DNA of 64,000 bases from Microcebus murinus (lineage: Eukaryota > Chordata > Mammalia > Primates > Cheirogaleidae), in contig NC_134116.1 in the NCBI RefSeq assembly GCF_040939455.1, positions 41,989,400-42,053,399 on the forward strand, in the 5' to 3' direction. This document shows, one piece after another, positions 1 to 12,035 of this stretch (its first letter is position 1; each line of letters begins with the position of its first letter). Made by a program: the position numbers and the translations under genes. The notes beneath the pieces are model-generated. The model was not told the origin of the DNA. It worked only from the letters and a program-made list of their open reading frames with translations, and did no database searches.

Positions 1-530
1 TGGGCTCTAGCTCCATCCAAGGTAATGCAAGAGGTGCTAGATCACCATTGTTTTTTATGGCTGAGTAGAACTCCATGGTATACATATACCACATTATTAT
101 TAATCCACATATTGTATTGATAGGCACTTGGGTTGTTTCCACATCTTTGCAATTGTGAATTGTGCTACTCTAAACATTTGAGTGCAGATGTCTTTTTTAT
201 AGAATATCTTTTGTTCCTTTGGATACTGGTAGATGCCCAGTAATGGGATTGATGGACCAAATGGTAGTTCTACTTGTATATCTTTGAGGTATCTCCTTGA
301 GGTATCTCCATATTGCTTTCCATAGAGGTTGTACTAGTTTGCAGTCCCACCAGCAGTTTATGAGTGTTCCTATCTCTCCGCATTCACACCAAAATTTATT
401 GTTTTGGGACTTTCTGATAAAAGCCATTCTCACTGGAGATAAGTGATGTTACATTGTGGTTTTGATTTGCATTTTTTGATCATTAGAGATGCTGAGCATT
501 TTTTCATACTTTTTTTGGCCATTAGTCCTA
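1..530 (-). mobile_element. L1 3' part, antisense, cut by window edge
   Basis: Read on the minus strand this is the end of an L1 ORF2 and the start of its 3' region. The reverse frame over 197-433 gives a degraded ORF2 C-terminus with the segment [20 protein letters not shown], almost the same as the intact copy at 47.1 kb. Cysteines and a histidine of the C-terminal motif are partly lost (one position reads N in place of H). The copy continues leftward out of the window and is 5' truncated near 530. It is closely related to the full-length L1 at 41-47.7 kb, so it is a relatively young lineage-specific insertion. Confidence 0.9.
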
Positions 531-2742
531 ATTTCTCTCCAATAAATTTATTTTTGCTTAAGCTAGCTAGGACGCATATTGGTTAGAAAATAGAGAGGGA
601 GAAGTATTAAAATCTTCACTCATTGGTGATGAGTGAAGTCTAGAATATTCTACCTTTTCTTCTATACATAAACTTTGTGTTCTTTATTAGAAAAATATTG
701 GAAATTTTGCATAAATTTTGGTGCTTTATTTGCAAATAATAAGAATACAAGTCTAGCTAACTTAAGCAAAAAGGACTTTATTAGAATGACATTAGGAACA
801 AATGAAATAGATGAAAAAGCTGGCTAAAGCAGGCCTGGGTATAACAATGGTACAGAGAAACTCCAGAATGCCAAGAAGAAGAAGGTAAACAATAGTTTAA
901 ACTATCAAAGGTGCAGTCACTGGGTGAATGAATCGAAACAGTCTAGTCTTTCCCCTTTTCAAGTTTAATGGCTAAGGACCCAACTGGCCAAGCTCCAGTC
1001 AAACACCAATCCTAGCTTTACTGGGAATTGATAGGCCTGGCAGAACCTAGATTGCTTTCTATTCTCACAGAGGGCACTGGTGTTTAATTTTCCCCAGTCT
1101 ACACACAAGGTAGAAAGAAACCCAAAAGAAAGTTGTGTTTCTATAAAGCAATTTATGAGGCAATAGATAGATAACCCATAAGTTGGTTGTTTTCTCTGTC
1201 CACCATTACAGTCAAGCTATAAACTCTATAGTGTTCAAGTTCCCACTCCCAATATATAGAACACTGTCTGGCATACTAAGTAAATATTCATTAACGGACT
1301 GACTTACCATTCCATTAAATAGAGATCCCTAAACTTGAATGAGGAAAAAAAGGTGTCATAAATTTTAAAACTGATAGAATAATTTATGACATTCTTGCTT
1401 AAAATTTTGTTTTGATCTGATTAAACAATCTAAATAATGAGTATATTCTGTCATTATGGAGTTTCTTCACTGAATTTTAAAAGTTTTAGCATCTGAGAAA
1501 AAATTAACAATATAAATTGACTGGAAAAACAGAAAATGAACTCAAGCATGTCTGAAACAGATGGCAAAAACAAACTCATCATTGTTATCATTTTATCATT
1601 TCTCATCATATTCATTATTGATTCTAACACTTGTATTTGCACCATGTTTCCTAAAATGGAGGGGAAATGCTTTGTATTTTTCTCAAGGGGAGAGAGAAAT
1701 GCTTTTGATCATCTTTATACATAAAGAATGGAATTTGATTACTTACAATCACAGACACTTGCTAGTCACATAATATATCTGGAGACAAACAATGAAAACA
1801 AGTTCTAAAACATGCAGCAGAAAAGACATCGGGGAAGCACAGTGAAAGGCAGTAGATAGAACTATACAAATTCACCTTCTTCTCCCCAAAAACAGTAAGT
1901 GTGTAGAAAAAGACTGGATTAGGCTAAGGTTATTTTACTTGACTCAGCAACATTAGAGAGTTTGCATCTTGCTTTATTGAACTCATCCCTTGCTAATAGA
2001 AAATAAGAACCATTGAAATATTTTAAAAACAAGAGGATTTGCAGCATATTAATCTCTTAAGGAAGGTAGTATCCTATTAATTTCTGAAGACCTGAGTCAA
2101 GTGAGAATTACCATAGTGTATTGATAACATTGAAAATTAGTCATTTTTTCTTTGAGTTTTGATATAATTATTTTGTGCTTACACATCCTCCAGGTTATTC
2201 TTTGCCAACATTAATCAAAAATTTGCACGTAAGGTATGTTAGCAGTAATTCACCTAAAATGAGTTACCATAGTCTAGGATGCCAGTGTGAAACTCTCAAT
2301 AACCACCCAACCTATGTGAATCATGTAAATGACACACTGACAAATTATTATAGAGTAGACTTTATGACAGCACTTGGATCCTTTGCACACAGAAAGTTTC
2401 TCTTATGAATTCAAAATGGCTCCAATTTCTGAGAATGCCAACTTTCATTGTTTAAAGTAGAAGTGGAGGAAGAAAATAAGAGTAAATATCCCCAAAATTG
2501 TGGTCCTTTGAAGAAACTGATCTAGTTTGGTTGGAACAAGGGAAGAAGAAAAAGAAACTAATGGAGGCAATACAAAAATTTAAGGAGAGTTTTCTTTCTT
2601 CCCTCTCTCACCCTCCCTCTTTATTTCTTTTTTCTTTTTTCACCTTTTTATTAGTCTTTTTTATCAAACAATTAGAATTAATAAGTATCACTTTCTGTTC
2701 ATTCCAAGTTCATCTCATACATTTATTTCTATAAGAAAAGCA
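531..2742. other. AT-rich intergenic DNA, nothing recognised
   Basis: I see no gene and no repeat that I can name. Short open frames at 1454-1773 and 2175-2408 lack any recognisable domain and overlap one another on opposite strands, as expected by chance. A pyrimidine-rich tract lies at about 2590-2650. Confidence 0.5.
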
Positions 2743-3127
2743 AGGTGGGCATGGTGGCTCATGCTTGTAATCCTAGCACTCTGGGAGACCAAGGCGGTGA
2801 ATCGTTTAAGCTGAGGAGTTCGAGACCAGCATGAGCAAAAGTGAGACACCATCTCTACTAAAAATAGAAAGAAATTAGCTGAACAACTAAAAATACATAT
2901 AGAAAAAATTAGCCAGGCATGGTGGTACATGCCTGTAGTTCCAGCTACTTAGGAGGCTGAGGCAGAAGGACTGCTTGAACTTAGGTGTTTGAGATTGCTG
3001 TGAGCAAGGCTGACGTCATGGCACTCTAACCTCGGCAACAGAGACTCTGCCTCAAAAGAAAAGAAAAGAAAAGAAAAGAAAAGAAAAGAAAAGAAAAGAA
3101 AAGAAAAGAAAAGAAAAGAAAAGAAAA
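2743..3127 (+). mobile_element. Alu SINE, dimeric, with expanded tail
   Basis: The left monomer starts near GGTGGGCATGGTGGCTCATG and carries a B-box-like stretch (gagttcgagaccagc). An A-rich linker leads into a right monomer with 'gctgtgagcaaggctgacg', the strepsirrhine Alu form. The middle linker is duplicated or expanded (two 'aattagc' segments near 2873-2912). The A tail has become a pentanucleotide repeat. The element is several percent diverged and not young. Confidence 0.9.
3054..3127 (+). repeat. (AAAAG)n microsatellite
   Basis: About 14-15 nearly perfect copies of the pentamer aaaag form the tail of the Alu at 2743. Its reverse frame gives a spurious repetitive F/S/L peptide. The array is long and uniform enough to be length-polymorphic. 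Confidence 0.97.
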
Positions 3128-3800
3128 ACTTGTTAGAAAACAACATGAAAGGCACTGACTGGTAAGAAATATAAAATTTTATTTTAGAGATAATTGTAAA
3201 AATTATGAAAATATCTACAATTCACAAATAATAAGCAATTTGAAAATACAAATAAGTAGCACATTGCATTTGTAAAGAAATTGCTTTGTCAAAAGATAAA
3301 ATTTCAACAAATTTAGTTAAATAATTGAATTGGCTTTTATTTGTGGTTCAATAATTGAGTAGCATCTCATATAAAAGACTGAGAGGTGCTATACTGGGCA
3401 TGGCAGAACAGTCTGTTTTTATAATGGAGCTTACAAAGATCAGGAATGAGGAAACAGCGAAAAAAAAAAAGAGTTTAATTAACATCATGTTACTTCAGAT
3501 TACTTTTCTTGTAAAGGTTAAACCAGATGGGACTTTTTTATCATGCCAGCTAAAACTGCCTGTTCTAGGATTTAACTATTATCTCTCTCTCTGGATTTTT
3601 TGGAAGGTCAGATAAATAACTTAGTTTCTGTTTGGAGACATGGAACTTTAGCATGAATGACTTCATTTTGACTTGATCTGTTGGGGCATAGTGTAGGAGC
3701 TTAGTCCAAATCAATGACCATCTATAAATTTTATTTACCAATTACATAATTTTTTTTCATAATTCACTATGTCTCTTGAAAAGATGAAAAAAAAATTCAT
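3128..3800. other. AT-rich intergenic DNA, nothing recognised
   Basis: No coding or repeat signal that I can name. The 86-codon open frame at 3355-3615 has no recognisable domain and reads through an A-run, so I treat it as chance. Confidence 0.5.
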
Positions 3801-3814
3801 GCAAAGAGTAACTT

Positions 3815-4990
3815 AAAGAGAGCAAAGATGGCTATACTAATACCAGACAAAATAGACATTAAGTCAAAATTCAAGAGACAAAAAGGACATTATGTATTAA
3901 TAAAAGGTTTGATATAGCAAGAAAAAATAACAGTTATAAACACTGACATATGTAGTAACAGACCATCATAATATAAATTAAAACTAAGAATTGAAGGAAG
4001 AAATAGACTTTTACAATAATAGCAGGAGACTTCAATATCACACACTCAACAAGCTCTTCATCGATAGACCATCCAGACAGAAGATAAGTGAAGGAATAGA
4101 GGATTCAACACATTAACCCAACTAGATCTAACAGACATATACAGAACAAGATTCCCAACAACAGCATACACATTTTTCTCAAGTGCACATTGGACATTTC
4201 CAAGATAGCTCATATGTTAGGCCACAAATTAATTCTCAATAGATTGTCGAAAGAAAAACTTTAGACAAAGTAAATTTAGCAGAATTTATTTGAGCAAAGA
4301 ATGATTCCTGAATTAGGAAGCACTCAGATCCAGAAGGGGTTTAGAGAGCTCTACCCAGCAACATAAGCAGGCAGTATTTATACATAGAAAAAGGAAAAGA
4401 TGTACATAAACAGCTTGATTATTTACTTAGACATTCATTCCTGTTATTTGGGCATGGTGTGATGAAGCATTTACCTTTCATCGACATGGTCACAATTGGC
4501 AGCCTGTGATTGACTGAAGCTCATGCTGTGATTGAGACTCAGCTATTTGTTACAAATATATATTCTTAAATTAGTTTGCAGTTTATTTATATACTAAGTT
4601 TGGTTGCACCTTGTTATATAGGGATTCAAAGTACAGAAGTAGGTTTAGGGCAAATTTAATTTAATTAATTAGATTTAAAATGATATATCAAATATAGTTT
4701 CTTCTCTGACCACAATAAGATCAATTTAGAAATCAGTAACAGAAGCAAAACTGGAAAATTCACAAACCTGTGGAAATTAAATAACATACTATCAAAAAAC
4801 CAAAGAAGCTATCACAAGGGAAATTAGAAAATACTTAGATATGAATGAAAGCAAAAACACAACATACTACAACTTACGGGACAAGGGAAAAGCAGTGCCA
4901 AGGGGGGAATTGATAGCTATAAGCACATACACACATTACAAAATAATAAAGATTCCAAATCAACAACCTAACTTTAAAACTTAAGGAACT
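3815..4990 (+). mobile_element. Old L1 ORF2 fragment, interrupted by an LTR
   Basis: Sense L1 ORF2 sequence is recognisable around 3827 (agatggctatactaatacca), through the endonuclease-region text at 4130-4244 (acagacatatacagaacaag, then 'ttaggccacaaatt'). It resumes at about 4668 with 'ttcttctctgaccacaata' and runs to about 4990. Both pieces are in the same orientation and in L1 order, so they are one old copy split by the insertion at 4245-4652. The frame is thoroughly decayed. Confidence 0.85.
4245..4652 (-). mobile_element. Probable solo LTR inside old L1, antisense
   Basis: The segment begins TG and ends CA, as retroviral LTRs do. On the minus strand it has an AATAAA (gctcaaataaattctg) about 50 bases before its 3' end, consistent with an R/U5 polyadenylation region. 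It splits a continuous L1 ORF2. No clean target duplication remains (tagat against aattt), so the exact ends are uncertain. I do not assign a subfamily; an ERVL- or MaLR-age LTR is plausible. Confidence 0.6.
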
Positions 4991-5490
4991 AACATAGGCT
5001 GTTGTACTTCTGTAAAATAATATCCAGGAGGGGGTAATTAAGTTTCAAAACAGGCATGATATCATATAAAGCAATGATATTTTTCTTACTGAAGTGTGTT
5101 TATTTTCATACCATTGGAATTTCAATGTGACACACAAAGATAAAAATAAAATAATATTCAAATTCCCATCCAAAATGTTATTATTTATAATATACCACCA
5201 TAATATAATAAATAGTAAACATATAGTACTATATTACACATAATAAAGAATATCATTTTATACTAAATAATACAAGATATAGAATCACTTCATAAGATAT
5301 ATGAAATTAATTTTCACATAAAAATGTCCTTGTCCCTTTCCATCTCTCAGACATTGCAGCCAAAGGTCTTTTTTATTCAATGCAAATCTCTGCAGGTTGT
5401 TTGTCTTCCTACCCTTCACTGCACTTAAGTTAAACAAAATATTTTACTTCTTTTATAAGATTTTGCATGACTGGGTTTCTGTATATTTCT
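4991..5490. other. AT-rich intergenic DNA, nothing recognised
   Basis: Very AT-rich sequence (for example 5150-5320) without a gene or repeat I can name. Confidence 0.5.
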
Positions 5491-5895
5491 GCAGACTCCT
5501 TGCTAATCAGTCCTTCCTTTCCTCTTGGCTGATCACTGACATTTTGGCCTTACTTTAGCCATCCTATGTTCTACTTCAAGGATTGCAGGAAGGTTATCTT
5601 TTCTCACTTTGCCAGATTGCCCCATACTTGCCCAATTAAATTTTATCTGAGTTCTCACTTCTTTGGGAAAAAAATTCTGATTGTCCAGATTTAGTCATAT
5701 CCCCCTTATATATGTTTTGTTTTTTAAAAATATTATTCTCAAAGTTAACACTAAAATAGTTATCTGATTAATATGTATCTCCAATTGTAATTGCCCTGAA
5801 GACAGATGGCATGACTGATTTGCTCTTCATTTTATGTTTAACACTTATACCAGGACTGTGCATGATATTTGTTGAATGCAAGAATAATAATAAAT
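5490..5895 (+). mobile_element. L2 LINE 3' end, ancient
   Basis: The segment ends with the characteristic L2 3' text in decayed form: 'gaagacagatggcatgact', then 'accaggactgtgcatgatat' and 'tttgttgaatgcaagaataa'. Upstream text resembles the L2 3' coding and untranslated region. The copy is highly diverged. Confidence 0.6.
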
Positions 5896-6065
5896 ATTTG
5901 CCATATCTGGCTTATGTTAAAAAATCTCATATTTACAAATTAGAACTTATTTACAATATTACAGAAATATTATCAATAGCATGATGGGATAATGGAAAGA
6001 AATTTTTAAAAATACAATTTAGCAAATACTAACTCAATATCTGCTTTGAATATTTAATATTGTTC

Positions 6066-6385
6066 CTTCTTTTTTTTTAATTTCAGCATATTATGGAGGG
6101 TAAAAATGTTAAGGTTATGTATATTGCCCATGCCCTCCCTCCCCCCTTGAGTCAGAGTTTCAAGCGTGACCATCCCCCAGACGTTGCACATCTCACTCAT
6201 TATGTTTGCATATACCCATCCCCAACTCCCCCCTCCCACCTGCCCAACACCTGATAAATGTTACTCCTATATGTCCACTTAGATGTTGATCCGTTAATAC
6301 CAATTTGCTGGTGAGTACATGTGGTGCTTGTTTTTCCATTCTTGAGATACTTTACTTAGTAGAATGGGGTCCAGCTCTATCCTCC
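6066..6385 (-). mobile_element. L1 3' UTR, antisense, 5' truncated
   Basis: A poly-T at 6069-6078 marks the tail. The reverse complement matches the 3' UTR of the full-length L1 at 47.5-47.7 kb: the gap before 'accatctgggggatgg'-type text, the purine-rich GGGAGG tract and the 'caccagcaaattggtatta' segment. The copy stops just inside the ORF2 end. Confidence 0.9.
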
Positions 6386-6559
6386 CTATGGAGCAAACTT
6401 AGGCACATTTTCAAAGATGCATACATTATGTTTAAAATACATTATAATAGCTCATTATTAAATAAAGTGTAAAATATAAATTTTCTTTTAATTCTATTTT
6501 GATGTCTTCTATTAATGAACTTCACTTGTCAGATCAATTTGGGTTTATATAACAACTCT

Positions 6560-6970
6560 TTTCTATTAACAGTGGATGAGTAGCAAAAGTAATGATCCAT
6601 GATTTCCAACTCTAAGATAGAAAAGGCAACATATCCTGTGCCTATCTTGGGTTGTTCACCCTTAAGCCCAGTCACCATGCTGTGAGACAGCTAGGCCTTG
6701 TGTTTCCCTAAGAATCCTGCGGAGGTTTCAGATGATACCCAGAATCAACTGCAAGAAAATGCGTGAGGAAGCCTTGGAGGTGATTCGAGCTCCAGCTACT
6801 GTCTAGCTGCAACTACATTAGAAAGTCTGAGCAAGAACCACCTATCTGAATATATTTGATGCTAATGACCCACAGAACCATGATGCATAATAATTAAAAA
6901 TGGTTAACATTGTTTAATGCCACTTGGTTTGGGGATGGTTAGTAGCAGCTTAGTTGTCATCAAAGGAAAT
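6560..6970 (+). mobile_element. MLT1-type MaLR solo LTR
   Basis: Degraded MaLR wording is visible: 'caccatgctgtgagacagct', 'tgacccacagaaccatgatg', 'cataataattaaaaatggtt' and a final 'atgccacttggtttggggat'. The AATAA-like polyadenylation region precedes the last of these, which places the LTR in sense. Boundaries are approximate. Confidence 0.75.
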
Positions 6971-7079
6971 GCCAGTGAAATTATAGGCTTTACAAACTAT
7001 GTAATCTGAAGCAAACAGAGAGAAAAGAACTTCAATTACATGTAGGATAATATTAAGTGCTATAAGAAAAGTGTAATTA

Positions 7080-9560
7080 AACCCCAACAAAGGAGAGGAG
7101 AGAAGAAATATTTGAAATAATAATGGCCAAACATAACGAATTTTGCTTAAAAATAAACATTTACAGATCCTAGAAGCTCACAAAACTTGAAGCAGAAGAA
7201 TTAACTACTTGATTAATTAAAAACACTGGAAGCACACAGAAAGTTTCTGACAATCCAATGATAAAGAGACAAATATTAAAAGAAACCAGAGTGAAAGGAA
7301 TCATACACAGAGAAATAAGAAAAAGAATTACAGCAGATACCTTATTAGAAATTATGTATGTCCAAGAATGTTTTTAATGGTAGTGAATAATAAAACAAAA
7401 GCTTACCCATTTAAATTAAATACTTACTGAAAATATATTATAAAAATGAAGATAAAATGAACTCTTTCCAAACAAGCAAGAGCTGAAAGAATTAATCACT
7501 AGCCAACCTGCACTACAAGAAAATTTCTAATAAGTTCTTCAGAAATTTGAAACAGTGAATGGAAATAAGGAGTGCCCAAAATGGTAAATATGTAAAAAAT
7601 AGAGAATGCACTTTCCTAATTTTTAAATCTCTTTTAAAGATAATTGGCTTCTTAAAGCAATAATAACAATGTACTATGGTGTTTATCACATATTTAGAAG
7701 GAATACGTGACAGCCAGACACACACAAAAAAAAAATAGAAAGAAGGAAAAAATTCAAAAGTACCATCTTACGGTTCTTAGAGTACATATGATGTGGCCAG
7801 GTGTGGTGACTCATGCCTGTAATCCTTGCACTCTGGGAGGCTGAGGCAGGAGGATTGCTTGAGGTCAGGAGCTCAAGGACAGACTGAGCAAGAGAGAGAT
7901 CCCCTCTCTACTGAAAATAGAAAAAAATAGCAAGGTGTAGTGGTGTGTGCCTGTAGTCTCAGCTACTCGAGAGGCTGAGGCAGAAGGATTGCTTGAGCCC
8001 AGGAGTTTGAGGTTGCTGTGAGCTAGGCTGACACCACGGCACTCACTCTAGCCTGGGCAACAAAGTGAGACTCTGTCTCAAAAAAAAAAAAAGAACATAC
8101 AATGTGACACGTTATTTGAAGGTAGACTGTGGTAAGGACATTTTCACAAATCATATAATAACCACTAACAACATAAAATAAGATATATAGTCATAAAGGT
8201 GATCTTAAAGATAACTTCAAGTCATAAAAAATAATCATCAAGAAGGCAGAAAAAGAGAGAAAAGCAAACAAAAAAAGAGTTAGGACTAATAGAAAACAAA
8301 GAACCAGATTGAAACCCAACTGTATCAGCAATTCCAGCAAATGCCTCCAATATTCCAATTAAAAGGCAAAAATATTATGCTGGGTATATATTTTACATAA
8401 AAACTAGCTGTATGCTGTATACAAGAAACTCACTTAAAGTATAAAGATACACATAAAAATAGAAGGATAGAACAGTAACTACCATGCAAATGATAAGTCA
8501 GATTTTGAGTGTTTATATTAATATCAGCCTAAGGAGACTATATTTAAGAAATATTATCTGGGATAAAGTTGGATATTTGATAATGATAAGGGAGTCAATT
8601 TATCAAAAGAACATAACACTAAATATATATTTACCTAATAACAGTAGTTCAAAATACATGAAGTAAAAAGTAATAGAACTTAAAAGAAAAAGAAATAAAT
8701 CTACAATTATAGTTGCAAATTTCAACCCTCAGTAATTGATGGAGCAAGTAGACAGAAAGTCATCAAGGATACATATGACTTGAGCAGCATTATCAAACAA
8801 CTTTGCCTACTGGGTATTTATGAAACATTCCACAGTCCAAAAGCAGAGCATGCATTATTTTAAGTGCACGTAGGACAATAAAAACGTAGTCCATATTCAG
8901 GGCAATGTAAAAATTTCAATACAAATGAATAATTTAAATCATACAAAGTATATTTTTTGACAAGAGTGGAATTAACTAGAATCAATAATAAAGAGATATT
9001 TGGAAAAAATCCCAAGTTATTTGGAAATCAAATGAGATACCATAAAGTAGCTCATAGATTATAAAAGAAATTATTAGGAAAATTAGAAAATAGTTTTAAT
9101 CAAATAAAAATAAAAACACAACACAGCAAATTTTGGGAGATGTAACTAAAATACTAAAGCAGTGTTTTACACAATGACATTTGTAGATTTAAGTGTTTAT
9201 ATTATAAAATAACTATTAAAATCAGTAGTCTAAATATCCACCTTGAGAAACTAGAACAAAAAGAAAAGCATATTAAAACCAAAGTAAATAGAATTAAATA
9301 AATAACATATGAACAAAAATCAATAAAATAAAAAATATAAAAGCAACAGAAAAAAAACCAATGATGTCAAAGCTTGTTCTTCAAAAAAAATCAATAAAAC
9401 TGATAAACTTATAGCCATATAGATGGATAAACAAAGAAGCAAATGGAGGGAAAGAGAGAAAGAGAGAGAGAGAACTAAATATCCTACTGATATTTAAAAA
9501 ATAATAAAGAAGTATTATGATTACATATCAAGGCATTAAACAACTTGCAATAAGTGTTTA
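7080..9560 (+). mobile_element. Old L1 (L1M type), ORF1 through ORF2 endonuclease, with Alu insertion
   Basis: ORF1-like text is present at 7120-7520 (acagatcctagaagctcaca; the 'aaacaagcaagagctgaaag' region). After the Alu at 7795 the same orientation continues with the ORF2 endonuclease region (tatacaagaaactcacttaa at about 8420; 'cacaattatagttgcaaatt' with the decayed DFN core) and the linker toward RT at 9230-9550. All frames are broken. Coordinates and order fit one L1M copy lacking most of RT and the 3' end. Confidence 0.85.
7795..8091 (+). mobile_element. Alu SINE, strepsirrhine form
   Basis: Full dimer starting 'ggccaggtgtggtgactcat' and ending in an A13 tail. The right monomer contains 'gctgtgagctaggctgacac', the variant I associate with lemur and galago Alus. 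Imperfect 14-base target duplications flank it: 7781-7794 and 8092-8105, with 3 mismatches. It is inserted in the old L1 between its ORF1 and ORF2 parts. Confidence 0.95.
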
Positions 9561-10394
9561 AGTCTTGAAAGATATAAACTACCAAAGATTACTCATGAAG
9601 AAACACATAATTTAAATAGCTGTAGATTTAGATATTGATACTGCCTTCTTCAAATTCTGTTACAATATACTCTTCCAATAATAGACATTTGTGCACTTAC
9701 AATGAATTGGAAATAATTGAACCTCTTTGCAGTGGACAGTTATTCACATAACCCCTATCCACAGATACATCTTGTCTACTTAGTTTCTTTAGAACTAAAA
9801 TTTCAACTTGAGAATAAAGAATAAAGTTGTTAAGACATTTGATACATTCTTTTGACATATTATAGTTTCTTTACCATCCTGATATTTTCTGCAGTGAAGA
9901 GTTAAAATAACTATTAGTATGATAAAATATTTCCTAACATTAGGAAATGTATGTGATCTTGAAATTTCAAACTGTAAATCCATGTTTCAAATAATGTTTT
10001 CAAGTTGTATATTTTAAATGGTACAGGTCTAATTAGTACATAAGGCAGATGGTCATTTGGCAGTACACCAAAGTTATAATTTAAATAACGATTCTGTTTG
10101 AAAATCCTAGTTTGATCCTATTCTGTTTTCTGTGGCATATGCTTCTTCTGATGGAAGATCAGAATATGTGATAAATTGAATGATAAATAAGGACATATGG
10201 TATATATCTGTCCACTTTTAATGAAGTCCAAGAGTTTAATAATTGTGTTTAAATGCTTCAATTAATGCTAAACTTAGCAGTGTATTTTAGTTCTTGATTT
10301 TTTGATTATTTCATAATTATGAAGTTATTTTAGTAACTGTTTTCTTCAATTAATTTCAAATAAAACTGCTCTACATATTCTGTAAGATGACAAA
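9561..10394. other. AT-rich intergenic DNA, nothing recognised
   Basis: No gene or repeat that I can name. A short GA-rich run occurs just upstream, at 9447-9473. Confidence 0.5.
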
Positions 10395-10590
10395 ATACAG
10401 TGTTTAACTCTGAGGACAGTAAAATCAGATAGCTTGGATTTCATAAGCTGTGCCAGCCAATTATTAGTTGTTTAACTAATATTTTTTAAAATGCCAGTGT
10501 ACAATGACTCCTGATAATATGTTAGTGATTAAATAAAATAATGCATGTTAAGAACTTAGCAGAGTGAATTTTGAACAATATTAATAAATT
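10395..10590 (+). mobile_element. MIR SINE, ancient
   Basis: Decayed MIR order is visible: the 'tcagatagcttggattt' region, then a core, then 'gattaaataaaataatgcat' and 'aagaacttagcagagtg', which correspond to the usual MIR 3' half. Confidence 0.65.
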
Positions 10591-10689
10591 GTGATTACAT
10601 TATCTTGATTGTTACTTTCAGAATTCTGTCAGCATAAGGATGTCAGTGGTTTTTCAACTAGTGTTTTACTTTCTTTTAATTTGATGATG

Positions 10690-11330
10690 TATCTTTGGTT
10701 TTTTTTAATTTTTTCCCAAATTCTGTGGGCACAAATATTGTTAGGGTTACATATCTTGCCCCTGTCCCCCTCCCCACCCCGCTCTGCCAGAGCTTTAAGC
10801 GTGTCCAGTCTTCAAGTGGTGTGCCCTGCACCCACCATGAAAGTGCATACCCTTCTCCTTCTCCCCCTTCCACCTGTTCACCTCCCATTAACAAAATTTT
10901 TTTTTTAGACATTTTGGTTACAGTGTGTTTCTTTGCCTCTCCCTAAAAAGGGATAGAGGTAATCCTTTCCCCCCTACAATGCTCATCACATCCTTAAGAT
11001 GTGGGTCTCCCCCCTCAGATCCCTGTTGAACACTACAATTATTTGAGCACCATAGTTTTAGGCTGTCAGTACCAATTTGATGGCGAGTAGATGTGTAGCC
11101 CATTTTCCAGGTCTTGTGTTGTCTCGCTTTGTATTACAGGCTTAAACTTAATCCACGATAGCATAAACAGTGATAGTTCACTATCATTTCTTAGGATTGA
11201 GTAATATTCCATTGTGAGTATATACCATATTTTAGTTATCCACTGATGAATTGACGGGCACTTGGGTAGTTTCCATGTCTGTGCAATAGTGAATTGTGCT
11301 GCTATAAACATTCGGGTGCAGATGTCTTTA
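10690..11330 (-). mobile_element. Antisense L1 3' end(s), lineage-specific type
   Basis: A T-rich start (10699-10720) leads into reverse-complemented L1 3' UTR text. A second T-run at 10898-10907 is followed by another 3' UTR type and then the ORF2 end (ttgggtagtttccatgtctg; gctgctataaacattcgggt). The second T-run suggests two separate truncated L1s, about 10690-10892 and 10893-11330, stacked in the same orientation. The overlapping open frames here are by-products of this C-rich text. Confidence 0.85.
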
Positions 11331-11695
11331 TAACTTTTTTTATTTCAATAGATTAGGGGGTACAAATGTGTAACTGTTAATGGAGGAATTGTATAGCGGT
11401 AAAGTCTGGGCTTTTAGTGTACCTGTCACCAGAAGAGTATACATTATACCCAATAGGTAATTTTTCATCTCTTGCCCCTCCTACCCTCACCCTTCTGAGT
11501 CTCTAATGTCCAGTATGTGACTCTATATAATCATGGGTACCCATAACTTAGCCCACACTTATAAGTGAGAATATACAATATTTGGTTTTCCAATCATGAA
11601 TTACTTCACTTAGAATAGAATAATGGCCTCTAGTTCCATCCAAGTTGCTGCAAAAGACATTATTTTATTATTTTTATGACTGAGTAGTATTCCCT

Positions 11696-11737
<42 letters not shown>

Positions 11738-11790
11738 CCACATTTTCTTTATCCACTTATCAGTTGATGGGCACATGCATAACTTCATAT
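11326..11790 (-). mobile_element. Antisense L1 3' end, older type
   Basis: The segment reads tttttatttcaatagattag followed by classic primate-type L1 3' UTR wording in reverse (acctgtcaccagaagagtat; cccacacttataagtgagaa; cttagaatagaataatggcc; ttccatccaagttgctgcaa), up to 'tatccacttatcagttgatg'. It abuts the preceding L1 tail directly, with its own 3' end at about 11330. Confidence 0.9.
11696..11734. repeat. (GT)n microsatellite
   Basis: About 19 uninterrupted GT dinucleotides replace the 'tggtgtatat' stretch normally found at this place in an antisense L1. Confidence 0.97.
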
Positions 11791-12035
11791 ACTTATCATC
11801 TTTCTATGGCAAGAACACAAAATTTACTTTTTAAACAATTTTTAAGAATACAATACATTGTTATTAACTATCATGTTGGACAATGGATCTCTTGAACTTA
11901 TTCTTCCTAAATGAAATTTTGGACTTTTTGACCAATATCTTCCCACCGCCAGCCCCTGACAACCACCATTCTACTCTATTCTAGTAGTTGTTTTAAATAT
12001 ATGCTGCGTCACTTATACTGACAACATGTTTTCAT
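11780..12035 (-). mobile_element. Antisense L1M 3' UTR fragment
   Basis: The text 'acaatacattgttattaact', 'cttgaacttattcttcctaa' and 'ccctgacaaccaccattcta' is the reversed 3' UTR of old L1M elements. It directly follows the younger L1 copies. Confidence 0.8.

Noticed and set aside
2949..3155. Minus-strand open frame of 68 codons
   Set aside because: It is a translation of the (AAAAG)n Alu tail and the Alu body (repeated F, S, L); not a gene.
4245..4652. DNA transposon instead of an LTR
   Set aside because: There are no terminal inverted repeats beyond TG/CA, and a polyadenylation signal lies in the expected R/U5 position; LTR is the better reading, though not certain.
10609..10946. Overlapping open frames of 78-99 codons on both strands
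   Set aside because: They lie in a C-rich antisense L1 3' UTR where stop codons are rare; no domain is recognisable.
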